From NCBI GenBank assembly GCA_027886175.1, contig JAJNNQ010000026.1, forward strand, positions 26,554,001-26,618,000: 64,000 bases of DNA. The letters run 5' to 3'. This DNA is from Phylloscopus collybita. Taxonomy: Eukaryota > Chordata > Aves > Passeriformes > Phylloscopidae. A model generated the notes under the pieces. It saw only the letters and a program-made list of their open reading frames with translations. It had not been told where the DNA came from and made no database searches. Each line of letters opens with the position of its first letter. Position 1 is the first letter of the stretch. The position numbers and the translations under genes are program-made. This document shows, in pieces, positions 1-12,700 of this stretch.

Positions 1-245
1 GAGTTACTCCTCCCACATGTTCTCACTCCTCTCTTCCCTGGCTGCTATTACAACTGTGCAATACTTTTTTCCCCCTTTCTTCTTAAATCTGTTATCACAG
101 AGGTGTTACCACCATTTCTAACTGTCCCAGCCTTGCCCAGGGCACATCCATCTTTGGAACTGCCAGGGACTGGCTCTGCTGGACATGGAGGAAGCTTCCA
201 GCAACTCCTCACAGAAGCTATCCCTGTAGCCATCTGCTACTAAAG
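1..245 (+). mobile_element. Possible LTR-derived remnant, truncated by window edge
   Basis: The stretch around 150-235, with a run reading roughly 'gctctgctggacatgg' followed by 'gaagcttccagcaactcc' and 'cacagaagct', resembles the 3' part of avian ERVL-type LTRs as I remember them. It is relatively GC-rich compared with the AT-rich DNA after it. No terminal TG...CA pair or target-site duplication can be shown because the window begins inside it. The only open frame (48-233, minus) has no recognisable domain. It could instead be unrelated unique sequence. The call is inference. Confidence 0.3.
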
Positions 246-252
246 CTTGGCA

Positions 253-297
253 ATTGGTACTAAATTGGTACCAAATTGGTACTAAACTTGGTAATAA
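253..297. repeat. 11-bp tandem repeat, four units
   Basis: Four head-to-tail copies of a unit reading ATTGGTACTAA: 253-263, 264-274 (one change, ACC for ACT), 275-285 and a decayed fourth copy at 286-297. The first three copies differ by a single base, so the expansion is recent relative to the surrounding DNA. Most likely slippage; no function is evident. Confidence 0.9.
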
Positions 298-1455
298 AAT
301 TAGCTGTTAAATTCTTGTGTTAACATGTTCCCCTGGGCAGAAAGGCTCAGTACAGATAGAGGTAGACCTGCTTCCCTGGCAACCACCAGCAAACTGTAGT
401 GATTCCATCTAAAGCAGGATTCCTAACTTTAATTGGTTTGGCTATCATTATGTGCAGAACTGGTCAGAAGCCATTCCAACACCACTAGAAGTACATACAG
501 CAGAGTCTGGGAATCACTGTCTGGAAAGACCCATATATTTACTGGAGAAAGCCACAATCCCTGAAAGTCACATGCTTTCCCTCATGAGCCATCAGATACA
601 TCTTTCATCTAGGCAGGCACAGAATCAATACTTATTCCAGTAACAAATATCTGACTAATAGGATAGAAATGTCTTGTGTGAGTCATTTGTGATCTTTGCT
701 TCTGTAGCTTAGTGGTTCAAAAACCTGTGAAATACCCACGAGAAAGAAAAAAAAAAATAATGTTAATATTTGTACTGTGTGCAGGAAATATTTGGTGAAT
801 ATACATGTCTGCAAACTTTCAAATCCTTTTTCTACTACACAAGCCCTTTGTATTTCATTGTTTTCAGTCTCAAGCACACTCTTCTGCTTTAGAACTATAC
901 TTGCAGTTATACATTTATATATTTATTTAACTTCTTGTTTCCATTTGACTTTTTTCCATGTAATTTTCTTCCTTTTGCATTTGGCTGTGCACAACTTTTT
1001 CTGAAAGAACATTTTGTACCCAGTCTCTAAGCAGGTTAGTTTCATGAGCATGGCCACTGAAGGGGCTAGGACTGGCAGCACCAGCTCATGGAAGTTATGG
1101 ATCCCCTCACGTTGCTTTTTGAAAACTTGGAGGGGTATACTTTTAGACCAAAAAGCAGGAAACCATATCCAATTCCTTTGTATATGAGTCATCTGGAGAA
1201 CTCATACTTACTTTTCTGGAAATATATTTGGAAGATAATATTTTATCTTATTGCTAGCAGCAAATAGCAAATAATTACTTTGACTCATTTATTTTCTGTT
1301 GTTTTTTGGGTTTTTTTTCTCCTGTTCCCTGATCTCCATGCTACATGCTGAATTTATTTCTTGTTCAAACAGGTGTCCAGTTCCTTTTTCCTTCTTATCA
1401 GAAAAACAATCCCAACCAAACAAGGACCAGTTAATGGCTGATTTCTGCACCACAC
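298..1455. other. Unassigned AT-rich intergenic stretch
   Basis: No gene or recognised repeat. Short open frames at 452-643, 777-1004 and 923-1192 lack any domain I know and overlap on opposite strands. T-rich runs occur near 1302-1320. I see no convincing splice-bounded exon. Confidence 0.6.
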
Positions 1456-1459
1456 TTCT

Positions 1460-3097
1460 TGAGTGGACAGCAGGATGGGGATTGGAAGAGCAAAGTTCCT
1501 CCCACTGTAAGTAAAGTTCAGGTTTGTGACCACCTGAGGAAGCTGAATGTACACAACTCTATAGGACCTGATTAAATGCATCCCAGAATCCTGATGGAAT
1601 TGTCTGATGTAGTTGCCAATCTCCTGTCGATGATATTTGAATAGTCATGGCAATCAGGTGAACAGAAAAAGGGAAACATTGTGCCCATCTTAGAAAAGTG
1701 TAAAAAGAAGGACCCTGGGAACTACTGACCTGTCAGCCTCCCCTCTGTGCCTGGAAAAGGTCATGGAACAGATTCTCCTAGAAGCTCTGCTTAGGCACAT
1801 GAAGGACAGGGAGCTGATTTGGGACAGCCAGCATGACTTCACCAAGGACAAGTCCTGCCTGACCATCCCAGTGGCCTTCTGTGATGGAGTGACTGCATCA
1901 GTGGACAAGGGAAGGGCTACAGATGTCATTTACCTGGGCTTCTGTAAAGCCTTTGATGTGGGTCCCCACCACAACATTCTCTCTAAATTGGAGACAGAAG
2001 GATTTGATGGGGACACTGTTAGATGGATGAGGAATTGGTTGGACAGTCACATCCAGAGGCTTGTGGTCAATGGTTCTGAATCCCAATGGACACTGGTGAC
2101 AAGTGGTGTCCATCAGGTGTGTGTATTGGGACCAGTGTTACTCAATGTCCTCATCAATGACAGAAACAAAGGGATCCAGTGCACCCTCAGCACATTTGCA
2201 GATGACACCAAGCTGAATGGTGTGGCTGACACACCTGAGGGACAGCATGGCATCCAGAGGGACCTGGGCAAGCTCGAGAACTGGGCCTGTGGGAATCTCA
2301 CGTGGTTCAACAAGACCAAGTGAGAGGTGCTGCACCTGGGCCAGGGCAGTCCCTGGCATCAGTCCAGTCTGGGGGATGAACATACCTAGGGCAGATCTGC
2401 TGAGAAGGACAATCACTGCTAATCCATGTGTTGCTGGTGGAGGAGAGGCTGGACATGACCCAGCAATGTGAGCTTGCAGCCCTGAAATCCAGTTGTATCC
2501 TGGGCTGCATCCAAAGTAGCGTGGGCAGCAGGGCCAGGGAGGTGATCCTGCCCCTCTCCTCTGCTCTGGTGAGACCCCACCTGCACTGCTGCCTCCAGCT
2601 CTGGGGTCCCAGCACAGGAAGGACCCATTGGAGAGGTACAGAGGAGGGCTGTCAAGATGATTAAAGAGATGGAGGACCTCCTATGAGGAAAAGCTGGGAG
2701 AAGTGGATTTGTTCAGCCTGGAAAAGAAAAGGCTTCAGGGTAACCTATTTTTGGCCTTCTAGTACCTGAAGAAAAAAAGATGGAGAGACAGAGACTTTTT
2801 ATAAGGGCATAACAGTGATGGGACAAGGGGGGAATGGCTTCAAAATGAAAAAGAGAGTTTTGGATCAGTTGCTAGGAAAAAAAAGTTGTTTATTGTGAGA
2901 TGGTGAGGCATTGGAACAGGTTTCCCAGGGAAGTTGTGAGTGGCCCAATTCTGAAAGTGTTCAAGGTCAGGCTGGAGGGGGCCCTGAGCAACCTGGTCTA
3001 GTGGAAGGTGTCTCTGCCCATGGCAGGGGCATTGGAAATTTGTGATCTTTAAGTTCCCTTTCAGCCCAGACCATTCTATGATTATATGATTGTATGA
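1460..3097 (+). mobile_element. CR1 LINE retrotransposon, 5'-truncated, 3' end intact
   Basis: A non-LTR retrotransposon remnant of about 1.6 kb on the plus strand. It enters before the reverse-transcriptase domain ('gattggaagagcaaag' near 1480, then 'caggtttgtgaccacctgagg' from 1519), passes through the RT core, and reaches the family's 3' end at about 3036-3097. There the 'ccattctatg' box is followed by decayed 8-bp repeats (attatatg, attgtatg), the hallmark of CR1 3' ends. No poly(A) tail is present, as expected for CR1. Frame damage is clear: a TGA at 1726-1728 where the family has Arg in the N-Y-R-P-V-S motif, and a one-base shift near 1757. Full-length CR1 is about 4.5 kb, so this copy lost its 5' two thirds on insertion, which is usual. 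It cannot move itself. Confidence 0.95.
1763..2323 (+). pseudogene. CR1 ORF2 reverse-transcriptase fragment (dead)
   Basis: A 186-codon open segment of the CR1 polyprotein, covering the palm region of the RT. Visible landmarks are the stretch resembling '[13 protein letters not shown]' near residues 58-70 (family: D-F-C-K-A-F-D-T-V-P-H-N), '[12 protein letters not shown]' near residues 115-126 (family: G-V-P-Q-G-S-V-L-G-P-V-L), and the catalytic F-A-D-D box at 2195-2206. So the metal-binding aspartates of box C survive, but the preceding P-Q-G motif has become H-Q-V and the frame is closed by stops on both sides. The ATG at 1763 is internal (family Met in I-M-E-Q) and is not a real start. In life ORF2 encodes the endonuclease/RT that copies CR1 RNA at the nick. 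Confidence 0.9.
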
Positions 3098-3379
3098 GAA
3101 ATTGTCTCACTAGAAGGTATGTGCACGCCCAAACATACACAAAAGGTGCACTTAAAATCTTGCACTCTCTCTCTCCTCTCTCATTCAGACAAATAATACT
3201 TTGATGTTTGCAAGGCAAGAAGAGCAAGGCAATCAATGTTCAAAATGGTTTTGTCTTAAAACATGCTCAGTTGTTCTGGAAGATATCACTTTCTGGACTG
3301 GAATTTTCCAGTCTGCTTCCATTCTGCTCATCTCCTCTTACTTGTACAAATACTGGTTCTCTTGGGTGCAAACTTGGAG
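3098..3379. other. Short spacer between two opposed CR1 3' ends
   Basis: About 280 bp of unassigned sequence. It is bounded on the left by the 3' end of a plus-strand CR1 and on the right by the 3' end of a minus-strand CR1, so the two elements face one another tail to tail. Nothing else is recognised here. Confidence 0.6.
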
Positions 3380-3466
3380 AAACACAGAATCATAGAATAG
3401 TTTGGGTTGGAAGGGAATTCTAAAATTCATCTCATCCACCCCACCACCATTAGTAGAGACACCTTC
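3380..3466 (-). mobile_element. CR1 LINE, 3'-terminal fragment
   Basis: About 85 bp of CR1 3' UTR in reverse: 'cagaatcatagaatagtttg' followed by 'gggttggaaggga', a CR1 signature. It continues with decayed 'catctcatccaccccacc' and 'agagacacctt' and then loses similarity near 3466. It is a heavily 5'-truncated insertion with no coding sequence. Confidence 0.9.
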
Positions 3467-6400
3467 GGTCACTGTGGGATTTTTAGAAGGACTCTCTGGA
3501 TGCAGAGCATCCAGTAAATAACAGCTGAGTTAGGCAACATATGGGATGTGTTTCAGAGCAGTCTAAAATTTTGTATAGACAAGAAGAAACAGGAGCACAT
3601 AACTGCATACCCTGAAGTTTACTCCGCAGATCATTGAAACTCACGTAGTTCTGCCTAAACCAGACAGCATTGTATCAATTCCCAGGCATGTTGATGGTAT
3701 ATGCCAAGTTATCTATGTACATGTGTTGAATGATCATCAGTCAAACTGGTGGAAATATTCCTGGGAAAATATTTAGAATAGTGTGAAGACATGTTCTCTT
3801 CCACAGACAAGGTCCCTGATCATTTCTCTGTAAAAACAAACAAGCAAACAAACAAGCAAAAAATCTATCAGAGAAATATTCTACTTATTCTTTTATCTTC
3901 TGCATCTGGGTCCTTTCTTCATCGAGGGTGTGTTCTTACCATGCTAAACCTTTAAAGGATGTTTGCTTTACTCTCTGTTTTCAGAACTCAGATTTGTAGA
4001 CTTTGGTGATTTTTCTACCTTTTTTTTTTCTTCCCCCAGAAGCTCTCTTTAATGACGTGTTTGTTGTCTGTATTGTCAGAGCTCACACTCAGTGTATGTC
4101 AGTAATTTTGCTTAATTCGACTTTTTCACACCCTTTTGTCACTTGTACCACATCCAAACAAAGAGGGTAGAACAAATGCTGTGACCTGAGTGCACATTAT
4201 TTCCTGACAGAGATGGTAGCCTCTTTGACACCAGAACATAATGCTAAAGAGGGTCCTGAGAGACCTTGTTTTTCTATAAGAAGCCAGTCCAGACTCTTCA
4301 GCTGCCAGCCCCAGAATATGAAATCAAGGGAAGAATTTGATCTAGGTACTGTTTGCCAAGGATTGCTTCCCTCTGCCTGGGGGCTGGTAACATATATAAC
4401 ACCACAAAAACAGGAGGGACAGGCCTGGGGAGACAGGAAACATATGAAGGAAAACCAGAAACGACTTCATTTTGTGCTTCATCTTTATTTAGAATCATCT
4501 CATATGAGGAAGTGCTTGGTACTTTAAATCATGTTAAAAATAACTGTTATGGTTATAAGAAATGCATTTTCTCATTCAATAGAACAAAAAGAAAGCAAAT
4601 ATCTGATCCCATGTTCAGGGGCAGGATTGACTTTTAATGAACTCTGTAGCTCTCTTGTTACTTTTTATGCTTAGCCTTGTAACTTTTGACCTTCTCCTGG
4701 CATGCCAACCATTTTAATGGTTTATAAAGGTATATCCATAAACAGAGGAGCATTAAAATTTACCTTGCTGGATATACTTTTCAAAGAAGAATATCTGCAC
4801 TGATATGAAGCATACTCATATTTGTTCCTTATCATTAACAAATTTACTCAAATTGGATTTGATATATGGAGGGTGTTTTGTTTTCAGAAAATAACCAGTT
4901 TTAATGAGATATTTGGGATAATTTATGGTCTTGTCTTGTAATACAAACAGACTGTCAAACAATATAGTGAAGAAATGTATGATTAAAAGCAGAAAGTACA
5001 GTGTAGGATATTATCTATTCTTTATCCTTTCCAGTAAATTGATTTTCCTGCTAGGTGTTTGATGAACACAATCCTTTCCTGGTAAGTTTTTCCTGATAAG
5101 CTGTGGTTTTGAACAAAAATTTTTCTGGAACAATTGAAAGGATGTCACAGATTAGACAAATGGAGTATTTCTTCTACAGATCTCTCAAAACCTGGGCCTA
5201 ATTTCTGCCACTATCCTGTTAATTTTTTAGAGTCCTGTTCATCTTATAATGTTAGTTATATAGGAAATGCAAGAATATTACTAATGTAGCCATCATTTAT
5301 CACTCAATAAAACCCAACAGTGTGTTCATCAATGAATTGTTGTGACTTGCTTGCTAGGTAAGTGGAAATGTTTAACACAGACAGGTGTCCAGATCCTGCT
5401 CTCTTTCTGAATCACCTCATTGTTTGCTGATGGCTCACAAGTGGAATGATGGCATGAATGACTTGGGGAAGCACCTCTGCTTGAAGAGAATTGATACGAA
5501 GATGAGAAAGCAGTGCCAGATCATGCTCCCATAAAAGAGGATTTGTGGCAGATACCCAAAGACTGCTGAAAGAAGGGACCTGAGGAAATAAGTTTTGTAA
5601 ACATCCACCAGGTGAACAATGCCTTAGTTGAATTATGAATTCCATGGAAAAGACTGATAATCTCTAGGAAAATAAAGATGATTTTTTAATAATAAAAGCT
5701 AATCTCCATCTGGCTCCTTGCTTGAGTATTTATTTCCTACATTGAGAAAGTCAAAGGCATTAAGGTCACTCAGTGAAATATACACATGAACAAGGAATAA
5801 ATACACACACTACAATTTAGAGATATTCTATACAGTAGCTGTTTGTCAACATGCCATTTTCTTCTTCTCAAAAGAAAACAATGAGAAAAAATGTTAAGAC
5901 AATTCACTCCCTCCTCTATTTTTTCCTTTTTTTTTTTTTTTAATTACCTTTCCTTATCATAACTCTATTTAGATTTTAAGATATAAATAAATTTCTCTAA
6001 GGGCCTGCTGATTCAAACTAATGTAATGCTTGCCACTTTTTGGAAGATTACTACAATGCATGCAATAAGTAATTGTATGAAAATTTTGTATGCAAAGAAT
6101 CAAAGCCTAGAGATGTATAATTACCTCATCTGTCTTGTGTATGCCACTTGTTAATGATCCTTATGCAATTTATTTGAAACTGTATTGCTCATAAATGGTC
6201 CTGTTATTTAAGTCACCCATGTAAATATGGCATATTATTTATAAAAATACACAATATAATGAATAATAACACACACTAAATTATAATTATATTTATGTAA
6301 TAAATGATATTTTGTATAATGACAAGATTTGACTTAGGTAAGTAAAACCTCTTTTGAACCACTCTTGCTTATTGTTTTTGGTTTGATAGTGAGCCCTTGG

Positions 6401-9400
6401 TAACTACTCTTTCAATGTAGATTTCAATTACTTATTTGCCTATTCTATACTGACTTTGTTCTGACTAGTGATGTGCAAAGTTATTCTGCTTGTGAGACAC
6501 TACTCACAGACCAATAATTTTGTGCAACCCAAATACTTGAATAAAAAACTGCAATTTTTGCTTGAGCTTGTCCTCTAGTGACAGTCATGACCCTAAGTGT
6601 TCATGAACAAACCCTCTAGAGTATATTTCCATTGTTTGTGTATGAGGATGTCATGTGAGGCACCATCAGAAGCTTATTAAAGCCAGACATATCATATGTA
6701 CCACTTCCTGCCTATAAGCCACTTATGCTGTCAAAGAAAGAAATTTGATTGAGCTGACAAACTGTGTGTCAGCTGTGTTGGATAGCACTCTACCAGGTAT
6801 CAGTGAGACCTGCCAAGATTTGTCTTGGCAGCCTCTCCCATCAGAGCTATGAAAGTTGGCGGGGCACAGAAAAGCAGATGGTGTGCTTAGTCTGAGGAAT
6901 TATTTATACTGACATTTTTTATGATAAATCTATGCTGAATGTTTCTTATCACCTTAGAGATTCCATGTTCGGATTCCTTCACCAGGTGAGACCCAAGGCT
7001 GTGGAGGCATTAATTATTTTCTCTGATAAATTGTGAAAAGAGGATGAAGTTACACAAGACTGTAGAAAAGATCTTGTGATGCACTTCTTCAAGGAGGGGG
7101 ATACTGGAAAAAAAACCCCAAAGGACTACATAGTAGTAATCATTATTTTTATTTCTGGGTACAGGCATTTAGAAGATAAGAAGATTATGAATAGGCAGCA
7201 CCAGGTCATAGGGAGCCATCCAGAAGCCTTGGCCAAATTTTCTGCAGATGAGCAGTGCCAAACCTAACAGGGAATGTCAATGAAACAGAGTGACTGAGAT
7301 GCCCTGGAAGGGACTGGCACCCTAAAATCCATGATTGTGTCTACCCACAGACGGGGATTGCTGGCATGGGAAACTACACTCAAACAATTCCCAGATCTGC
7401 CACACTGGGGCACCTAAGGGACCACTCCCCATCCCCCTTCCAGTCAGGATCCTGCCTTACCTTTCAATGGAGGCAGGCACAGACAGGCAGGCACAATAAG
7501 GTGGTGACATGATGTGCAGAGAGTGGCTGGGGAGACTCCAAGCTGGAAACCCTGTACCATTTGCACTGAAAATGTACAGGGATATTTAGGAATAAATCGT
7601 GTTTTATTTTCCTGGCACAGACTACTAAATATTAACAATAAGGCTTCCAGCTGCAATTCATTTACTGCACTCAAATCAACATCAACTACATCACTACTGA
7701 CCCATCTTTTCCTTTTCACCAACAAATCAAAAATGTCACGGTTTCATTCTTACTAATGATTAGTGTATTTTGGTTCCCTGCAGAAGCCAGTCTTTTCAGA
7801 GCAGTAATTATCCCCACTTTTGAAGATTCTCACATATATGAAAAATAAGATTGAATTATTCCTTTCTTAGGAATTTCCTGTATCTCTTTCTCTTGGGCTA
7901 CCAATTTTGCCATTTCCTAGACTGATAGTTTCCTGTCTTGACACTGCATTTCATCTCTCATTTCTTACACTCCACTGGGAACCAGGCAGAGAATAAAGTC
8001 TAGAGTTCACTCTTTTATGCCTTCTACACTGCTCTGTCTTCAAACTGAAAAAAACAGAGTTGGCCAGTTGAGGATCATGCCAAAATGTGTTTAAAAATCC
8101 CAGGAAATGTGCAGACAGCACTTAGATATGGAAGGACTCTTACAGCCTTTGGCAATGTCTGTGCCAGAGTAAGATGTCTTGGGATTTCTTGTATCAATAA
8201 ATTTCTGTCTTCTGACTCATGACTGCCTTGCAGGTATCTAGTGCACACCTCATAAAGCCTGCCTGGCTTCACACATCTGGACATGCAGGGTCCCACCTGC
8301 CCTAGAGGGATCTCTGCAGCTCAGGTGGAGTGAAGGAAATGGATTAATTGGATGATGACTGCAGTTTTGGAGCACCCATAGCAGTCTGATACAGTCACTG
8401 AGAATTCTGTGGGTCCGGCATATGAAGAGGATTTATTATCAAGCAAGGAATCTACCTTCATTTGTTCTGTAACTTGGGCTTGGTGGGTTTGGGTTTTTTT
8501 TTTTCCTTTTCCCACACTGGTTTATTTATTATCTGGAAAATTAATTAATTTTTAACTTTGTGTACAGTATTCTTAGTGCTGCTTATCTAACCACACTGAT
8601 CTGAAAAAATGGGAAATGTCTGTACAAATTACAGCTTCCACAAAAATGGAGTCCTACAGTGAAATACAGCATTGTCAAGAGTCCATCACTGGAAACTAAG
8701 CTAAATAAGGAGTAGAATAATTGCAACCACAAAAATAAAGCATCTTTTTAAAGAGAGAACAAGATAGCACCATTTTTTTTTCTGATTGTCAGAAAGTATT
8801 TTGTCAGAAGTGAATTTTGAACATATAAGAACTATATTTCTAAATGCAAAAAACCTATAGTCAGCAATTAAAAAAAAGAAAGAAATTGACACATCTTTAA
8901 TAAAAAACTATTTTAAACATCCTGTTCATTACACCTAATTTGTGTTTGAGTCCACAAAACTGATTGTGTGACAGCGGTTAATTGTTTAAAGTGAGTTCTA
9001 CTGTCTCCTAAATATTTTCTCTGTCAGCTCTGTAGTTATAACATCTGTTTAGACTTTTTTTTTTCCCACAAAAGCTACTATATTTAATTATTTTCTTTCC
9101 ATCACCCTTTAAAGGATATAAGAAATCAAGAATACAATTGCAATTGTTTATGGAACAAAATCTTGACCTCTGGGAACAGCGGATTTTTGAATATAACCCA
9201 GATCTGCATAAACTCAGAATTTCTGGATTTTTTTTCTTGATCTGTCCTTTTTTTATGATTTATTCTTTTCTTATGGTAGTATTTTATATTTGAAAATTTA
9301 TTAATATGCGTGAGTTCAACAACCTTCTTCAAAACTTAGTGCTGGGAAGAGCAAGTGAAATACAGAATCTGCTCTCTGTAAAGAGACACTGATCACGGAG

Positions 9401-9700
9401 AAATAGTCCAAGCAGCAACGCACATCCTCACAAAATAAGTCCTAAAATATGTCTGTATGTGTAAATTTCTACCAGTTGAAAATGACAATGTCATTTTCAT
9501 TTGTTCAGGCAGAGGACAGAACAGCAATATCCCTGAGACATCATTGCTGGAGCATGATTCAGAGCTGTGCTGAGCCCAAGAGCTGTTAGTGCCACCCTGG
9601 GTAAACCACACTGAAATTTTGTTTGTCTCAGCTATCCACTGGTTAAATGATAATGATGGCATCTATGGGTTTTATCAGATGAAATTTAAGGCACAGTGTG
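3467..9700. other. Unassigned AT-rich DNA, no gene seen
   Basis: Over 6 kb without a recognisable gene or large interspersed repeat. It contains an A/C-rich simple repeat (AAAC and AAGC units) at 3832-3863, T tracts at 4020-4029 and 5927-5941, and a very AT-rich stretch around 6225-6325. A locally GC-richer part lies at about 7290-7560, for which I have no identity. Open frames of 60 to 104 codons (for example 4213-4527) show no domain, signal or splice context. Confidence 0.6.
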
Positions 9701-9758
9701 GTAAAATGAATAAGTAAAATGTAAAAGTAAAATGAATAAGGCTCTGTAAAATGAATAA
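9701..9758. repeat. Degenerate 13-bp repeat, three copies
   Basis: The word GTAAAATGAATAA occurs at 9701-9713, 9727-9739 and 9746-9758, with related AGTAAAATG words between. This is low-complexity expansion; no function is visible. Confidence 0.8.
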
Positions 9759-12700
9759 ATATCTTTGAATGAAGATGTTTTCTAAATTATGTGTCATAAG
9801 CTTGAAACAAACACCAAGTTTTGGCAATGAGCCAGTATGTATGGGGCAATGTAATACTTTTTGATCACTAATCTTTCTTAGGAAAAATGTATGAGATTGC
9901 AAAGCAATCATCACCACCTTGTCAGTAGCAAAGATTTTAGAAGTGTTAAGGGAAGACTATCTTGACATACAAGGCTTGGGGTTTTTTCACTATAAAATTA
10001 GAATTTGTACTTTTAAAAATTCTAAATAATGTTTCAGGAAAAATGAACTGTTCATTGGATATAAGATAGCTTGGGAACAGGGGGAAGAAGCATTATGCTT
10101 TTCCACTTAAAAATGTCTAATGCATTTTAAAAATTGTTTGCACTAAAGAGGCATTAGAGTTTTGGCCAGCAAAGAGAAGCAAGTACTTTTCTAAATCTGG
10201 ATGTCTGGGTTCAGAGCCATGTATTTAAGTTCTAGTATATTCAAATTTCACACAGTGTGGATTTTTTGTAAGGTTATTTAATTTTTTTGTGACTGTTTTT
10301 TCAATTAAGGATGATTTTTGAGTACTTGCTAGTGGAAATAATACACCTTAATCACATGAGGTTATTTTTCCTTGGGTGCTTATTCCCTCAGTTTGTGGAA
10401 ATAGAACAGATTAAAAGGCATTGCTATGGAGCCATAAAATCAGGGTGTAGGAATTTTGTAATGTGCTATCATGCTACTCAGTGCCATAGTTGAATTGCTG
10501 AAGAAATAGCAAAAATGAAAAGTCACATGCAACCATAAAATTGAAGTAAAAATCTGTATTATATATATACACATGAAGGCATTTTACTTCTCTTGTGTTG
10601 TTTAAATATTGCATTTGATACTCATGTGGCCAGAATGAGAATTAAATAAATATTGGACATGCGCTTCTCCTTCCCACTCTGTGAATTTTTGGGGGACTTT
10701 ACCCCTCAAACGCTTATAGCAGAAGCTCACCTTTGATGCATTCTATCCTTTATAACATCTTTAACTATCTGAGATCACTACTGGAGGACATAACCCCCAG
10801 GTGAGAGACATCTGGTTTTCATATAAATGTTTTGAATGTCTGACATTTCTTTTCCAAAACATATTGCTGCCTCCCTTTACTTCTCAGTTTCCTCAAGTGA
10901 AACAATAGTCTTATTTTAGAAATTTAGTTTAGAGTACAACCCCTGTAACTTAGGTGTTTATGGTGAGATATACAGCAGTAGTACCCTCCCTCAAGAGATC
11001 TATCTACCCCTACTGCTTGAACAGGAAACATAGGTATTTACTGTCTAGATTAAAACATAAATTAGATTCTCAGGTTAGGCAGACTGGGCGCCCTGTTATA
11101 GGTCTGTATGTTGTAACAAACCTTCTTGCCACCAGTGCTGCTGTAAGGGAGATGGAGCTGGAATAGACAATAAAAGGGTAGAGGAGAAGCTTGTGCCAGT
11201 CTGCAGTGAAGCTGGTTGCTAAATATGACATTTCTGGAGTCTAAAATGACATTCAAGGCTCTTATGGCACAGCTGAATCCTTCTTGAATAGTCTGTCACT
11301 GAGGATGAAAGTTGCAGTTCAATTTTTCAATGACATACATATCTTTGCCTCATGGGGAATTGAACCATAGAAAATGAGGAAAAGAAAGAAAAATCACTGG
11401 GTTCTTACTTTCAATACATGGAGACTGATTTATCATATTTGTCTTAGAGATAGTGACTTAGTTACCAGTGAGGATGTCTGAAGAAAAGCAGTGGTACCCT
11501 AAGGAAGGTGTTTTTCAGTTTTGGCTGGTACCATGATTTAGAATTTCATCAGATAGGTAGAGATTAGAAACAAACAAACAAAGAAAGAAACAAACAAAAA
11601 GCCAACATAAAATATTTGTTGGGCTGTATCAAATTAAATAATGGAATAAACTGACTTCAACAGCAAATTCTGCTCAACAGCAAAAACTGTAACTTGTGAC
11701 CAAAACTTAGGGGAAGTTCATGGTATAAAATGAATTTGCATCAATTGAGATTTGATCACAAGTACTTTAGTTTAAATGCAGAAAAATTCCTTTTGTGTAG
11801 AAAAAGAAAGAGGATTCATAAGTCCATTACATTGGCTGAAAGTGTAATCAGCACATAAATCTTCAAATTTAATTTTATCGAATTTCCTTCTGACCACAAG
11901 AAAGAGCAAGTTGGAAGAAATTATTGCCTGAATGCTTGCTGAGCAGGGAATTTAGTTACCTTACCTTCAAAGGATAATTTTTGCAGCAAACCAAGAGAAG
12001 TGATTGGCAGGAACCTATAATTATTAAAACCAAATTCTGTTTTAATTTGTTGTTGGATAAAAAGCACAAACAGCTTAATGAAATCAACTGTCTATCATCT
12101 CAGATGAGATGTAAACAGTCACATTTTTTGTGGTGTGGACTTGTCTTTGATCAAGAATTTCTAATTGCCAGTGAAGTAGTAAATCTGATCCTCGTACCAT
12201 GGGAACATCACTACCAGCCAAAATACCAGCTGCAATGTTTATTTTCTTCCACAGACCTTCCTGTCTTCTGTCACTGTATTGTGCTATGGTATTCCTACTT
12301 GTACAGGCCCACAGATTAAAGTCCTCAATTTAATAATTGTGACAGTAACATTAAAAAATAGAAATGGTATCATGAGCCACATCTCAACAGAGTCAACACT
12401 GGAGTAGTTTACAAAAAAACTTACACCCTTCCCAAAATTAACTTAAATTTTTTAAAATTTATTCTGCTTTTTATTCTGCTTTTTATTTTGCTTTTTACAA
12501 TAGCATATGCAGGGGCAGTGGTTTATGCTTCTGCAACATCTATTTTTTAGTTTTGTTATAGAAAGGATCATACAATCAAGTATGGAAACAAGTACAGTAT
12601 AGAGTCAAGTAATAAGTCTGCTAATGGTGGTGATGACTGGAATGAAGAGTTCTATTCTTGCCACAGTCACTCTCATCCTCTCTTCCAAATCCTTCTCTGT

